NCBI GenBank assembly: GCA_030529845.1
Contig: JAUMWB010000004.1
Location: 1-64,000 of the forward strand
Direction of reading: 5' to 3'
DNA length: 64,000 nt
Source: Rothia sp. (in: high G+C Gram-positive bacteria)
GTDB taxonomy: Bacteria; Actinomycetota; Actinomycetes; Actinomycetales; Micrococcaceae
In this document: in pieces, positions 55,875 through 64,000 of the stretch
How the letters are laid out: every line of letters starts with the position of its first letter
How positions within the stretch are numbered: the stretch's first letter is position 1
Program-made: the position numbers and the translations under genes
The notes under the pieces: model-generated
Databases searched by the model: none
What the model saw: only the letters and a program-made list of their open reading frames with translations
Told to the model about the DNA's origin: nothing

Positions 55875-57161
55875 TTAGCCTTCTACACGGATAACGGAGG
55901 TGATATCGCGGACGGTATCGAGGGCATCGACTACCGCCATGGTCTTTCGCAGATTAGCGTCGGTGGCGCGGTGGGTAACGATGCGGATGGAGGCGCTGGT
56001 GCCGTCGCCGGTCCCCTTGGCCTGGCGCATGGTCTCGATAGAAACCCCGTGTTCAGCGAAGATCCGGGCAATGTTAGCCAGAACCCCCAGCTTATCCTCT
56101 ACCACGATGCCTACCGAGTAGCGGGAAACTACGTCATTCATGGGGGTTGCTGCTAGCTGAGCAAAAGAGGACTCGGGAATGCCAGGGCCGCCCAGTACCA
56201 GGCGGCGAGCTAAGGAGACGAAGTCGCCCAGCACAGCTGAGGCCGTGGGGGCGCCACCGGCACCGGGTCCGTAGAACATAAGTTCACCGGCATTTTCAGC
56301 CTGTACGAAGACCGCGTTGAAAGCCCCGTGGACGGAGGCCAGCGGGTGGCTGCGGGGCACCAGGGTGGGGTTGACACGGATATTGACGCCCTCGCCGTCC
56401 TTTTCGCAGACAGCCAGAAGCTTAATGACGTAGCCGTCAGCAGCGGCGGCAGCCACATCGTCAGCGGTGATGGAGGTTATACCCTCACAGTGAACGTCGT
56501 CGATGGTGAAGTCAGAGTGGAAGGCCAAAGAGGCAACGATAGCTGCCTTAGAGGCTGCGTCGTGGCCCTCGATATCGGCGGTGGGGTCAGCTTCAGCGTA
56601 GCCTAGGCGCTGGGCTTCAGCCAGAGCGTCGGAGAACTGGGCACCGGTGGTATCCATCTGATCCAGGATGTAGTTGGTGGTACCGTTCATGATACCCAGA
56701 ACGCGGGTGATCTGGTCACCGGCCAGGGAATCGCGCAGAGGGCGCAGGATAGGGATAGCACCGGCCACGGCGGCCTCGTAGGAGAGCTGGGCCCCGCTCT
56801 TGGCGGCAGCAGCTGCCAGCTCCACACCGTGTTTGGCCAGCAGAGCCTTGTTGCCAGAGACAACCGACTTACCGGCATTCAGGGCGCGCAGGATGCGGGT
56901 ACGAGCAGGCTCGATACCACCGGTGAGCTCAATGACCACATCGGCAGCATCAATCAGAGCATCTGCATCGGTGGTGTAGAGCTCGGGGGCGGCCTCGTAG
57001 TGGCGCTTAGCTGAGGTATCGCGCACGGCAATACCGATCAGCTCAACCGATGCACCAATGCGGTCTTGCAATGATTCAGCGTCTTCGGTCAGCATACGAG
57101 CTACCTGCGAGCCGACGTTACCGGCGCCCAGTAGCGCTACTTTGATGGTGGTGTTGCCCAA
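55875..57161 (-). CDS. hom: Homoserine dehydrogenase
   Basis: A 428-residue enzyme reducing aspartate semialdehyde to homoserine. The Rossmann motif is VALLGAGNVGSQVARML; the catalytic block is DPTADIEGHDAASKAAI with the conserved Lys; NGTTNYIL is present. Residues ~350-428 form an ACT domain (GVLANIARIFAEHGVSIETM), the site of feedback inhibition by threonine. The start is TTG at 57161, with AGGAG seven bases upstream; no ATG is available nearby. It pairs with thrB in an operon. Confidence 0.94.
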   Translation of the reverse strand: MGNTTIKVALLGAGNVGSQVARMLTEDAESLQDRIGASVELIGIAVRDTSAKRHYEAAPELYTTDADALIDAADVVIELTGGIEPARTRILRALNAGKSVVSGNKALLAKHGVELAAAAAKSGAQLSYEAAVAGAIPILRPLRDSLAGDQITRVLGIMNGTTNYILDQMDTTGAQFSDALAEAQRLGYAEADPTADIEGHDAASKAAIVASLAFHSDFTIDDVHCEGITSITADDVAAAAADGYVIKLLAVCEKDGEGVNIRVNPTLVPRSHPLASVHGAFNAVFVQAENAGELMFYGPGAGGAPTASAVLGDFVSLARRLVLGGPGIPESSFAQLAATPMNDVVSRYSVGIVVEDKLGVLANIARIFAEHGVSIETMRQAKGTGDGTSASIRIVTHRATDANLRKTMAVVDALDTVRDITSVIRVEG

Positions 57162-57276
57162 GAGCGTCTCCTGACGTAGATGGGAAATAGGTTCAGGGGT
57201 ACGCTCACCATGCTAGCGGGTGAAGCAGCGCAACCCAGAGTATGAACTTTATTTTCTCACGGAATGGTTTATGACA

Positions 57277-57333
57277 GGACGCCACCGCCCTACTCCCCCT
57301 GCCCTTTAACGGCCAAGGTGCGGGGCGGCGTCC
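57277..57333 (-). terminator. Hairpin after lysA
   Basis: GGACGCC-A-CCGCCC pairs with GGGGCGGCGTCC across a 30-base loop, 13 bases past the lysA stop codon. There is no T-run on the minus strand, so it may be a Rho-independent terminator of weak type or a stabilising end. Confidence 0.45.
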
Positions 57334-57345
57334 TGATGACAAAGC

Positions 57346-58830
57346 CTAGACCAGGCCCAGGTCCCGGGCTAGCATGTCCTCTTCGGTTTCGCGGCGGATG
57401 ATGGCGCGGGGTTCCTTACATGCTGCCGTTGCAATCACCGGCGGGCGGGTCAGGTAGTTGTAGTTAGAGGCCATGACGTGGTTGTAGGCGCCGGTGGCCG
57501 GAACAGCCAGGATATCGCCCGCTGCCAGGTCAGCTGGCAGATAGCAGTAACGAATCACAATATCGCCAGATTCGCAGTGCTTACCCACCACACGAGACAG
57601 AATCTGCTCCCCTTCCGGGGCCCGGTTGGCCAAGGTCACAGCGTAATCGGACTCGTAGAGTACCGGGCGGGGATTATCGCTCATGCCGCCATCGACCGAG
57701 ACATAACGGCGCACGCGGGTATCTCCGTGCTCATCCTCAATCGCAACGTCTTTGATAGTACCGACCGTGTAGAGGGTAATGCCCGAGGGCCCCGAGATGG
57801 AGCGACCCGGCTCAAAGGACAGGTGGGGAATAGCCATGCCCACATTGGCGCAGGTCTTAGAGACCATATCGGCAAGTTCGGTGGCGATGTCGGCTGAACC
57901 GCGCGGGGCGTCCTGCTCGGTATAGCCAATTCCGTAGCCGCCGCCCAGGTCGATTTCAGGCAGGACCACATCAAAACGCTCGTTGAGCTGCTGCATGTAG
58001 GTCAGCACCTTTTCAGCGGCCTTGCCAAAGCCCTCAGCCTCAAAAATCTGAGAGCCGATGTGGCAGTGCAAACCGCGCAGGTCGATATGCTCGCTGGCCA
58101 GAGCCAGGGCAGCAGCCACGGTAGCGTAGGCATCATCTGCGGTGATACCCAGCTCGGCCAGTTCTTCAAGGGGCAGTCCGGCCAGGGGTGCTGTACCGGC
58201 GGCCAGGGACTGGCCAAACTTCTGGTCCTCGTGGGCGGTGGCAATGAAGTCGTGGGTTGAGGCATGGACGCCCGGGGTCACGCGCAGCATGACCGGAGCG
58301 ACCAGACCAAGCTCAGCTGCAACCCGGGCAATGAGCTGGACTTCGGGCACCGAGTCGGCCACCAGGCGTCCTACCCCGTAGCGCAGGGCACGGGCAATCT
58401 CGCTCGCCGACTTGTTGTTACCGTGCAGGGCGATCTTCTGACCGGGAACTCCGGCCCGCATGGCGATAGCCAGCTCACCGCCGCTGGCGGTATCGAGGCA
58501 CAGCCCTTCTTCCTCAGCCCACTTGGCAACAGCTGTTGCCAGGAAGGACTTACCGGCGTAGTACACCGAAACCTCGGCCCCGTGCTTTTCAAAAGCGGTC
58601 TCAAAAGCTGAACGGAACTCAGCTGCCCGGGCCCGGAAAGTGGTCTCCGAAAGGACGTACTCGGGGGTGCCGAAGTCGGCGACCAGGCTGCTGACGGGGG
58701 TGCCATCCACCTCAAGTTCGCCACTCGCAGATCGGGTGAAGGAGGGCATCCAAATCACCGGGTCAAGGTCGGCCGGGGCGGACGGGTAGATCAGCCAGTC
58801 GGGCTTGAACAGTGCGGCTTCTGCGCCCAT
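57346..58830 (-). CDS. lysA: Diaminopimelate decarboxylase
   Basis: A 494-residue PLP enzyme making lysine from meso-diaminopimelate. The PLP lysine is in VSVYYAGKSFLATAV, the phosphate-binding turn in DLGGGYGIGY, and the active-site cysteine block in VVGKHCESGDI. Length is slightly above the usual 420-450, owing to ~30 residues at the N-terminus. The ATG directly follows the argS stop codon (TAAATG), so argS and lysA are co-translated, an arrangement common in high-GC Gram-positives. Confidence 0.95.
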   Translation of the reverse strand: MGAEAALFKPDWLIYPSAPADLDPVIWMPSFTRSASGELEVDGTPVSSLVADFGTPEYVLSETTFRARAAEFRSAFETAFEKHGAEVSVYYAGKSFLATAVAKWAEEEGLCLDTASGGELAIAMRAGVPGQKIALHGNNKSASEIARALRYGVGRLVADSVPEVQLIARVAAELGLVAPVMLRVTPGVHASTHDFIATAHEDQKFGQSLAAGTAPLAGLPLEELAELGITADDAYATVAAALALASEHIDLRGLHCHIGSQIFEAEGFGKAAEKVLTYMQQLNERFDVVLPEIDLGGGYGIGYTEQDAPRGSADIATELADMVSKTCANVGMAIPHLSFEPGRSISGPSGITLYTVGTIKDVAIEDEHGDTRVRRYVSVDGGMSDNPRPVLYESDYAVTLANRAPEGEQILSRVVGKHCESGDIVIRYCYLPADLAAGDILAVPATGAYNHVMASNYNYLTRPPVIATAACKEPRAIIRRETEEDMLARDLGLV

Positions 58831-60492
58831 TTACATCTTCTCCGGTGCGCTCACACCCAGCAGACCCAGGCCGTTGGACAGAACCTGACGGGTTGCATTG
58901 TTGAGGAGCAGGCGGGTGCGATGTAGATCGGTGACCTCTTCATCGCCCTTGGGGGCAACATGGGAGACCCCGTACCAGCGGTGGTAGGCACCGGCCAGGG
59001 TTTCCAGGTAGCGGGCCACGCGGTGGGGCTCGCGGAAATCAGCAGCCTCCTTGACGGCACCGGCGAACTGGCCCAGGGCAGCCAGCAGGGCTGAGTCTGC
59101 CTCAGAGTCCAGGAGAGAGGTATCGACCGAGTCGGTGGTGACGCCTGCTGCCTCGGCGTTGCGGGCAATAGCGCAGGTGCGGGCGTGGGCGTACTGCACG
59201 TAGAAGACCGGGTTCTCGTTGGACTGTTTGGTCAGCAGATCAAGGTCGATATCAATGTTGGAGTCAACCGAGTAGCGGGTCAGGGAGTAGCGGGCGGCAT
59301 CCACGCCAACAATCTCAACCAGATCTTCAAGGGTGACCACGGTACCGGCACGCTTGGACATACGCACGGGCTTGCCATCCTTGACCAGATTGACCATCTG
59401 GCCGATCATGACTTCAACCATGTTGGGGTCATCGCCCAGGGCGGCAGCGGCTGCCTTGAGACGGGCTACATAGCCGTGGTGGTCAGCACCCAGCATGTAG
59501 ATAGCCAGGTCAGCGGGGTTCTCTTCGCGCTTGGTCTTATCCTGGAAGTAGGCGATGTCACCGGCAATGTAGGCGGCGTTACCGTCAGACTTGATGACCA
59601 CGCGGTCCTTATCGTCACCGAAATCGGTGGACTTAAGCCACCAGGCGCCGTCCTTGAAGTAAAGGTTCTCAGATTCCTTGAGCTTTTCAAGCAGCTCATC
59701 AACCTTGCCGTTTTCAAAGAGGGAGTTCTCGTGGAAGTAAACGTCGAAGTCAACGTGGAAGTCATGCAGGGAGGCCTTGATGCCCTCAAACATGAACTCG
59801 ACACCGGTAGCGCGGAAGACTTCCTGGGGGTCTTCCGCCTCAAGAGCGTCGGGGCGGACCTCTAGCACCCGGTTGGCGATATCGGTGATGTATTCGCCAC
59901 CGTAGCCGTCCTCGGGGGCGGCTTCACCCTTGGCGCGGGCCAGCAGGGAGCGGGCAAAACGGTCAATCTGGTTACCGTGATCGTTGAAATAGTATTCGCG
60001 CACGACCTTAGCACCCTGGGAGATGAAGATGCGGGCCAGGGAGTCACCGACGGCAGCCCAGCGGGTGCCACCCAGGTGAATGGGGCCGGTGGGGTTGGCT
60101 GAGACGAACTCCAGGTTGATGGTCTGACCAGCCAGGGTCTCATTGGTACCAAAAGCTGAGCCCTGCTCGACGATGGTCTTGGCCAGCTCACCTGCGGCGG
60201 CGGCGTCCAGGGTGATGTTGAGGAAGCCGGGGCCAGCGATATCAACGCTTGCTACACCGGCAAGTTCGGTAATGCGGGCGGCTAGGATCTGGGCTACCTC
60301 GCGGGGGTTGAGGCCAACCTTCTTGGAAATCTGTAGGGCGATGTTAGTTGCCCAGTCGCCGTGGTCACGGTTCTTGGGGCGCTCTACGCGCACAGCGGGG
60401 GCGGTTTCGCCGTCGGTTAGGGTCAGTTCACCGGCTTCAAACGCTGCGGTCAGCGCGCCGTCAATTGCACTTGAGAGTTCTTCGGGAGTCAT
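58831..60492 (-). CDS. argS: Arginyl-tRNA synthetase
   Basis: A 553-residue class I synthetase. The HIGH motif is [10 protein letters not shown], the KMSKS-type loop is [10 protein letters not shown], and the N-terminal Add1 and C-terminal DALR anticodon-binding domains are visible. An open frame continues upstream to 60864 but reads a shifted frame of the broken hydrolase gene and is rejected; the ATG at 60492 gives the family length. No ribosome binding site precedes it; TAGACT (60500-60505) lies seven bases upstream, suggesting a leaderless message. Confidence 0.95.
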   Translation of the reverse strand: MTPEELSSAIDGALTAAFEAGELTLTDGETAPAVRVERPKNRDHGDWATNIALQISKKVGLNPREVAQILAARITELAGVASVDIAGPGFLNITLDAAAAGELAKTIVEQGSAFGTNETLAGQTINLEFVSANPTGPIHLGGTRWAAVGDSLARIFISQGAKVVREYYFNDHGNQIDRFARSLLARAKGEAAPEDGYGGEYITDIANRVLEVRPDALEAEDPQEVFRATGVEFMFEGIKASLHDFHVDFDVYFHENSLFENGKVDELLEKLKESENLYFKDGAWWLKSTDFGDDKDRVVIKSDGNAAYIAGDIAYFQDKTKREENPADLAIYMLGADHHGYVARLKAAAAALGDDPNMVEVMIGQMVNLVKDGKPVRMSKRAGTVVTLEDLVEIVGVDAARYSLTRYSVDSNIDIDLDLLTKQSNENPVFYVQYAHARTCAIARNAEAAGVTTDSVDTSLLDSEADSALLAALGQFAGAVKEAADFREPHRVARYLETLAGAYHRWYGVSHVAPKGDEEVTDLHRTRLLLNNATRQVLSNGLGLLGVSAPEKM

Positions 60493-60499
60493 AGGGTCA

Positions 60500-60505
60500 A
60501 GTCTA
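60500..60505 (-). promoter_or_regulatory. -10 box of a probable leaderless argS transcript
   Basis: TAGACT on the minus strand is followed by seven bases and the argS ATG. It overlaps the ancestral stop codon of the broken hydrolase gene. No good -35 box is visible. Confidence 0.4.
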
Positions 60506-61418
60506 CAGGGTGAGTTGTTGCCCCACCCAGCGAATGATGTGTTCCCAGGTGCTCTCGCTGGCGTAGATGGCCGGGTCTGAGTGTTCTGCGCCGCCGACGA
60601 GGGTGAGTTCTGTGGGGATTCCGGCTGCGGAGAGAGCCCGGTGGGCGTGCACTGACTGGTTGGGAGGTACACAGGTGTCCCCGCTGCCGTGGATGTAGTA
60701 GACCGGGGCGTGGGTTCACTCCCCTGTTTTCTTTGCTTCTCTGGCGTAGTCGATGGGGTGGGCCTTGGCCCAGTTGATCTCTGCTGGGGTACCTGTCGGG
60801 GCAGGGTAGGTGGAGCCAAGCAGCCGCCATTCTGCCCCGTCGTCCTCGGGGTGGTCGTAGGCAAAACCCCAGGCGACGCGGTCGTCGAAGATGGTGCGCA
60901 GATCGCTCACCCCGTAGATGGAGACGGCACAGCGGACGGACGAGTCCGCCTCACCGGCGATTGCTCGGGTTGCGAGCGTGGTGGCTGTGAGCCCTTCGAG
61001 GTAGGGCTCATTCAGGTGGCCGGTGGCGGCTGCTAACTGGACTAGGTGCCCGCCTGCTGATCCCCCCCGCAAGGACGATGCGGTTGGGGTCGATTCCGAA
61101 GTCTTCTGCTTTGGTTTTGAAGTAGCGGATGGCTGTTTTGAGGTCGTTGATTTGGGCGGGGAAGAGGGCTTCGTGGCTGAGGCGGTAGTTGATGGAGGCG
61201 GTGGCGTAGCCTGCGTGGGCGAAGCGCTCGCGGACGCGGTGTAGACCGTTGTCGGCTAGCAGGAAGGAGGATTTATCGCCGAATCGCCACGCTCCACCGT
61301 GGACGTAAATGAGGAGGGGGACGGGGCGATATTCTCCGGTGGGTGCGTTGGGCGGGTAGAAGTCAAAGGTGTGAGATGGGTGGTTGGTTCCTGCGTAGTT
61401 ACCGGTGAGTGTGGTCAT
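60503..61418 (-). pseudogene. Alpha/beta hydrolase gene with two frameshifts
   Basis: Three frames join into one esterase/lipase-like protein of ~300 residues. The first frame (61418 to ~61068) holds LLIYVHGGAWRFGD, the HGG oxyanion motif, and ends in IVLAGG. At a run of seven G (minus strand) the frame shifts to GGSAGGHLVQLAAATGH with the nucleophile serine (to ~60717). At ACAGGGGAGTGA it shifts again to [20 protein letters not shown] and [11 protein letters not shown] with the catalytic Asp and His, ending at 60503. All catalytic parts survive, so decay is recent or sequencing errors at homopolymers are possible. The argS -10 box lies at its end. Confidence 0.8.
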
Positions 61419-61465
61419 TGATTCAGCCCTTCGCTGCGCTGGTCTTTGCTTCTACTGTACTGGGT

Positions 61466-61496
61466 TTGTGCTGTGGGGCGGGGTTTCTGGTAGAGT
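61466..61496 (+). promoter_or_regulatory. Probable promoter of tRNA-Arg
   Basis: TTGTGC (61466-61471), a 19-base spacer and TAGAGT (61491-61496). TGG just before the -10 box makes it an extended -10. The tRNA starts 43 bases later. Confidence 0.4.
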
Positions 61497-61539
61497 AATC
61501 AGGTCTGAGGTTCGCCGTGAACGGTGAGCGCTCGGAGTT

Positions 61540-61612
61540 GCCCTCGTAGCTCAGTGGATAGAGCACCAGTTTCCGGAGCTGGGTGTCGAAGGTTCGAATC
61601 CTTTCGAGGGCA
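61540..61612 (+). tRNA. tRNA-Arg (anticodon CCG)
   Basis: 73 bases: acceptor stem GCCCTCG with CGAGGGC, discriminator A at 61612, D-arm TAGCTCAGTGGATAGAGCA, anticodon CCG in AGTTTCCGGAGCT, T-arm GGTTCGAATCC. No CCA is encoded. Confidence 0.95.
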
Positions 61613-61613
61613 C

Positions 61614-61666
61614 AAATAGAAAAGACCTGCCAGAATGCGCGAAGCGCTGGCAGGTCTTTTCTATTT
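61614..61666 (+). terminator. Terminator of tRNA-Arg
   Basis: A perfect 20-bp stem, 61614-61633 with 61647-61666, encloses a short GC-rich loop. The T-run is inside the 3' arm (TCTTTTCTATTT). Confidence 0.85.
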
Positions 61667-61776
61667 GTGCCCGGCGTGAAGAAAGGCCCCAGTGGGGCCT
61701 TTTAGCCGGCTAAACATAAGCAGAGCCAGAATGCGCGAAGCGCTGGCAGGTCTTTTCTATTTGTGCCCGGCGTGAA
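61629..61776 (+). repeat. Two perfect 52-bp direct repeats behind tRNA-Arg
   Basis: Positions 61629-61680 recur exactly at 61725-61776, 96 bases on. The unit covers the last five bases of the terminator's 5' arm, its loop, the 3' arm and 14 further bases. The second copy therefore has only GCCAG for a 5' arm and forms a shorter hairpin. Between them lies a further terminator-like hairpin. A local duplication is the simplest origin. Confidence 0.9.
61682..61703 (+). terminator. Second terminator-like hairpin
   Basis: AAAGGCCCC-AGT-GGGGCCTTT plus one more T lies between the two repeats. It is a compact terminator on either strand. Confidence 0.6.
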
Positions 61777-61819
61777 AAAACGCCTCACCCACTATCTATC
61801 CGCTCTTATTCTGGTTTAG

Positions 61820-61835
61820 CCGCAACTAGTTGCGG
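61820..61835 (-). terminator. Short hairpin after the GNAT-VOC gene
   Basis: CCGCAAC-TA-GTTGCGG lies 9 bases past the stop codon of the minus-strand gene. No T-run follows on the minus strand (CTAAACC), so function is uncertain. Confidence 0.35.
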
Positions 61836-61843
61836 GTTTCAGA

Positions 61844-62842
61844 CTAAGTGCGGGGATTTGGCGCGACCAGTTCTACTTCGAATCCCTGGTTGTTTTCAAG
61901 GTAGAGGGCGCAGTGGTCGGGGCCTCCTGCATGCGGGTATTGGTCTGCGAAGAGTTCACTCCAGCCGTGATTGGTAGCCTCGCTGCGGAGCGTATCGAGC
62001 AAGGCCGCGGACGGCACGGTGAAGGCCAGATGGTTGAGACCAGCTTGGGTGCGGTTATGGGGACCGGTGGTATCGGGTGATTCTTCGAGGACGAGGTAAG
62101 AGCCGTCGGGAGCCTGCCAGGAGATTCCACCAGGCCACTTCTGGTAGGGCGTCCACCCTAGTTGCTGGGTGAGCCAGGCCCAGGAGGGCAGGGTTGTTGC
62201 CAGGGATTCGGTCCAGAGTTCAACGTGGTGGAAGCCAGAGCGAGAAACTGCCTCCTGGTGGCGCAGGCTCGCCGGGGCGCGTCCGTCCTTACGAAGCCTA
62301 GCGGCGAGAACCGCGTCGTAGGTCTGCCCGGCGTAGAGGAATTTTTCCCGTTCGATTCCTTCAATCTGGAAGCCGGCCGCAGTGGCAACGGCACCGCTGG
62401 CGGGGTTGTTAGTGCGGTAGCCCAGCTCTAAGCGGCGGAGACGCGGTGAGGGCAAGGACGCGAGCAGACCGGTATCGAGGACAGGCGAGGTAGGTGCCGA
62501 GCTAGTTTCATCCAAAGCCCAGTTGCAGACGGCGGTAAGGGCAGCTTTGGTGTAGCCCTGCCCGCGGTAGGGGTCAGCAATCCAATAGTAGACCCAGGCT
62601 CTATCCCAGGCACCGGCGTCCGTACGAGCGGTGTAGTTGAGACCCACCAGTCCTGCGGGTCTTCCTTCATCGCAGAGGCAGAAAATAGCCCGGTTATCAG
62701 CCGGTAGGTAGCTGGTTTCGATGAGGTTCCGGGTGTCCTGTTCGTTGGTCAGGGCTGGCATCTGCCGCTCCAGGCCTGAGGACGTACGATAAACCGAGAG
62801 AAGGTGAGGGGCGTCAGTCAGTGCCCAGTAGCGTAACTCCAT
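61844..62842 (-). CDS. GNAT acetyltransferase fused to a VOC (glyoxalase-fold) domain
   Basis: A 332-residue two-domain protein. Residues ~1-185 are a RimJ/RimL-type GNAT domain: WVYYWIADPYRGQGYTKAALTAV contains the acetyl-CoA loop Q/RGxGxT, and RLELGYRTNNPASGAVATAAGFQIEG the C-terminal substrate part. Residues ~200-332 are a VOC fold: GFHHVELWTESLATTLPSWAWLTQQLGW, GLNHLAFTVPSAALLDTLR, DHCALYLENNQGFEVELVAP with His and Glu in the metal positions. The ATG at 62842 is four bases past the upstream gene. The joint function is unknown; small-molecule detoxification is a guess. Confidence 0.82.
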   Translation of the reverse strand: MELRYWALTDAPHLLSVYRTSSGLERQMPALTNEQDTRNLIETSYLPADNRAIFCLCDEGRPAGLVGLNYTARTDAGAWDRAWVYYWIADPYRGQGYTKAALTAVCNWALDETSSAPTSPVLDTGLLASLPSPRLRRLELGYRTNNPASGAVATAAGFQIEGIEREKFLYAGQTYDAVLAARLRKDGRAPASLRHQEAVSRSGFHHVELWTESLATTLPSWAWLTQQLGWTPYQKWPGGISWQAPDGSYLVLEESPDTTGPHNRTQAGLNHLAFTVPSAALLDTLRSEATNHGWSELFADQYPHAGGPDHCALYLENNQGFEVELVAPNPRT

Positions 62843-62846
62843 GTGC

Positions 62847-63242
62847 CTAGTGTAGGTCAGGTGCAGGCCGACGGAAGGCAACCCAGACTGCTGCTATCGC
62901 ACCGATGGCCAGGGCGAACCAGAGGGTAAAGAGGGCATCGATGATGAAGTCCTGCGGGTCGATACGGGGTAGGCCGATTCCTAGCCCGAACACCGCGCCC
63001 AGCAGGAAGGCCCCGGAGGGGCGAGCCGTAAACTGGCGGCGGTAGATGTGGTGAAGGTCGGGGCCGGGGAAACGCAGGGCAGCCAGGCTGATCACGGTCA
63101 GGGCAACTGCCCCGATAGTCATTCCGATGAGATAGGGCGTCAGTTCTTGCCCTGGGAGCGCTAAAGCCCTCAGCAGACCAATTACACCGCTAATTGAGGC
63201 CCCGAAACCCGCGACCAGGGTAAGATAGAGTGCTTTCGTCAT
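62847..63242 (-). CDS. Small four-helix membrane protein
   Basis: A 131-residue protein with four membrane segments (residues ~5-25, ~36-57, ~77-93, ~103-123) and a polar loop HHIYRRQFTARPSG between the second and third. I do not recognise a named family. GAAAGGAGTATTCA precedes the ATG (AGGAG). It is followed after four bases by the GNAT-VOC gene, so the two are an operon. Confidence 0.65.
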   Translation of the reverse strand: MTKALYLTLVAGFGASISGVIGLLRALALPGQELTPYLIGMTIGAVALTVISLAALRFPGPDLHHIYRRQFTARPSGAFLLGAVFGLGIGLPRIDPQDFIIDALFTLWFALAIGAIAAVWVAFRRPAPDLH

Positions 63243-63358
63243 TGAATACTCCTTTCGACTTGCCCTCTCAGCCTACCAAATTACTAAGTAGGGTTGCTTA
63301 TATGAAGCCAGGTAAACTAGGGGCGAAAATATCCTTTCGCACCTGAAAAGAGAGTGAC

Positions 63359-64000
63359 ATGGCAGAAGCCGTCAACACCCCGCACATCGCCCCCAACGGC
63401 GCTGAAATTGCCGAAACCATCCTGCTGCCCGGCGACCCGCTGCGCGCCAAGTTCATCGCCGATACCTACCTTGAGAACGTCGTGCAGTTCAACACCGTGC
63501 GCAACATGTTCGGATTCACCGGCGACTACAAGGGCCAGCGCATTTCCGTCATGGGCACCGGCATGGGCATCCCGTCGGCTAGCCTCTACGCCCACGAGCT
63601 CATTCACACCTTTGGCGTGAAGAACCTGATCCGTATCGGCACCTGCGGCGGCATGGCAGAGGGTCTGGACCTCTTCGACCTGGTCGTCGCCTCAGCAGCT
63701 TCAACCGACTCTAACTTCATGCACCACTACAAGCTCCCCGGCACCTTTGCCCCCACCGCGTCCTGGCCCCTGCTATCTGCTGTGGCCAAGGAGGCCGAGG
63801 CCCAGGGCAAGACCCTCAACGTAGGTAATGTGCTGTCGTCCGATGTCTTCTATCGCTCTGACTTCTCCGACGCCTCTAAGTGGGCTGAGATGGGCGTGCT
63901 GGCTGTTGAGATGGAAACCGCCGGTATCTACGCTGTTGCGGCTGCCGCTGGCGTGCAGGCCCTGTCGGTCTTCACCGTCTCTGACCACCTCTTCAAGGGG
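63359..64000 (+). CDS. deoD: Purine-nucleoside phosphorylase, DeoD type (runs off the window)
   Basis: The first 214 residues of a ~235-residue enzyme that cleaves purine nucleosides with phosphate in nucleoside salvage. The phosphate-binding blocks ILLPGDPLRAKFIA and MGTGMGIPSASLYAHEL, the IRIGTCGGMAEGLDLFD block and the purine/ribose-binding VLAVEMETAGIYAVAA are all present. The last codons in the window begin the catalytic SDH block (TVSDHLFKG). GAGAG lies before the ATG at 63359. The gene has no stop codon here because the window ends. Confidence 0.95.
   Translation, partial: MAEAVNTPHIAPNGAEIAETILLPGDPLRAKFIADTYLENVVQFNTVRNMFGFTGDYKGQRISVMGTGMGIPSASLYAHELIHTFGVKNLIRIGTCGGMAEGLDLFDLVVASAASTDSNFMHHYKLPGTFAPTASWPLLSAVAKEAEAQGKTLNVGNVLSSDVFYRSDFSDASKWAEMGVLAVEMETAGIYAVAAAAGVQALSVFTVSDHLFKG

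Noticed and set aside
57162..57276. Threonine/lysine riboswitch or attenuator before hom
   Set aside because: The 115 bases in front of hom show no leader peptide rich in Thr or Ile codons, no convincing terminator/antiterminator pair and no lysine riboswitch core.
60493..60864. N-terminal extension of argS by 124 residues
   Set aside because: It reads a shifted frame of the broken hydrolase gene. ArgS from 60492 already has the family length and N-terminal domain.
61540..61776. Integrated element at tRNA-Arg
   Set aside because: The direct repeats do not contain the tRNA 3' end, no integrase is near, and only 44 bases separate them. A local duplication explains the data better.

Overview
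The window is a chromosomal segment of a moderately high-GC actinobacterium. It most resembles the family Micrococcaceae, in the direction of Rothia; this is inferred from gene content and order and was not checked by a database search. Markers are a mycothiol-dependent formaldehyde dehydrogenase, the NucS mismatch endonuclease, a clpS-DUF2017 pair next to pncB, a murI / phosphodiesterase-like / rph / rdgB cluster, DUF3039 near a DEAD/DEAH helicase, an ATP synthase operon preceded by a WecA-like transferase, and Rho with a long basic, Asn/Asp-rich insertion. Nearly everything is housekeeping. I see no insertion sequence, prophage, CRISPR array or toxin-antitoxin module.

Layout. 0-5.4 kb: tRNA-Lys, a MarR regulator, a Bcp peroxiredoxin, tRNA-Leu, a peptide-type ABC substrate-binding lipoprotein and malate:quinone oxidoreductase. 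5.4-9.4 kb: a YihY membrane protein, an alpha/beta hydrolase, and the mycothiol detoxification pair (MscR plus a metallo-beta-lactamase-fold hydrolase). 9.4-17.4 kb: MFS transporter, SbcC and SbcD on the minus strand, then an ADP-ribosylglycohydrolase and a phosphotransferase that converge on a ~200-bp structured inverted repeat. 17.4-23.9 kb: rdgB, rph, a metallo-beta-lactamase-fold phosphodiesterase-like gene, murI, DUF2017 and clpS, then pncB and pncA on the plus strand for NAD salvage.

23.9-34.5 kb: an AdhR-like MerR regulator with an alcohol dehydrogenase and two MerR-type promoters with 19-bp spacers, one of them facing a decayed AraC-like fragment; a helicase, a Tat-exported orphan protein and DUF3039; an ABC exporter pair; a YbbN-like protein; an AI-2E family transporter. 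34.1-35.3 kb: a zinc-ribbon-like protein divergent from nucS. 35.3-48 kb: on the minus strand, a run of sugar genes (double GT2 glycosyltransferase, PglF-like dehydratase, WecA-like transferase) leads straight into two AtpI/AtpZ-like genes and atpBEFHAGDC.

48.2-60.9 kb: an epimerase-like gene converges on tsaC-prmC-prfA-rho; then come hom-thrB and argS-lysA, all on the minus strand. Upstream of argS is an alpha/beta hydrolase broken by two frameshifts. 61.4-64 kb: tRNA-Arg with a duplicated terminator region, a GNAT-VOC fusion behind a small membrane protein, and the start of deoD, which runs off the window.

The observations I consider most worth following are the paired MerR-type promoters at the aldehyde/alcohol dehydrogenase locus, the structured inverted repeat at 16.3-16.5 kb, the epsilon subunit of ATP synthase lacking its C-terminal inhibitory domain, the Tat-exported orphan, the GNAT-VOC fusion, the 52-bp repeats behind tRNA-Arg, and an apparent excess of the octamer GCGTCCGC.
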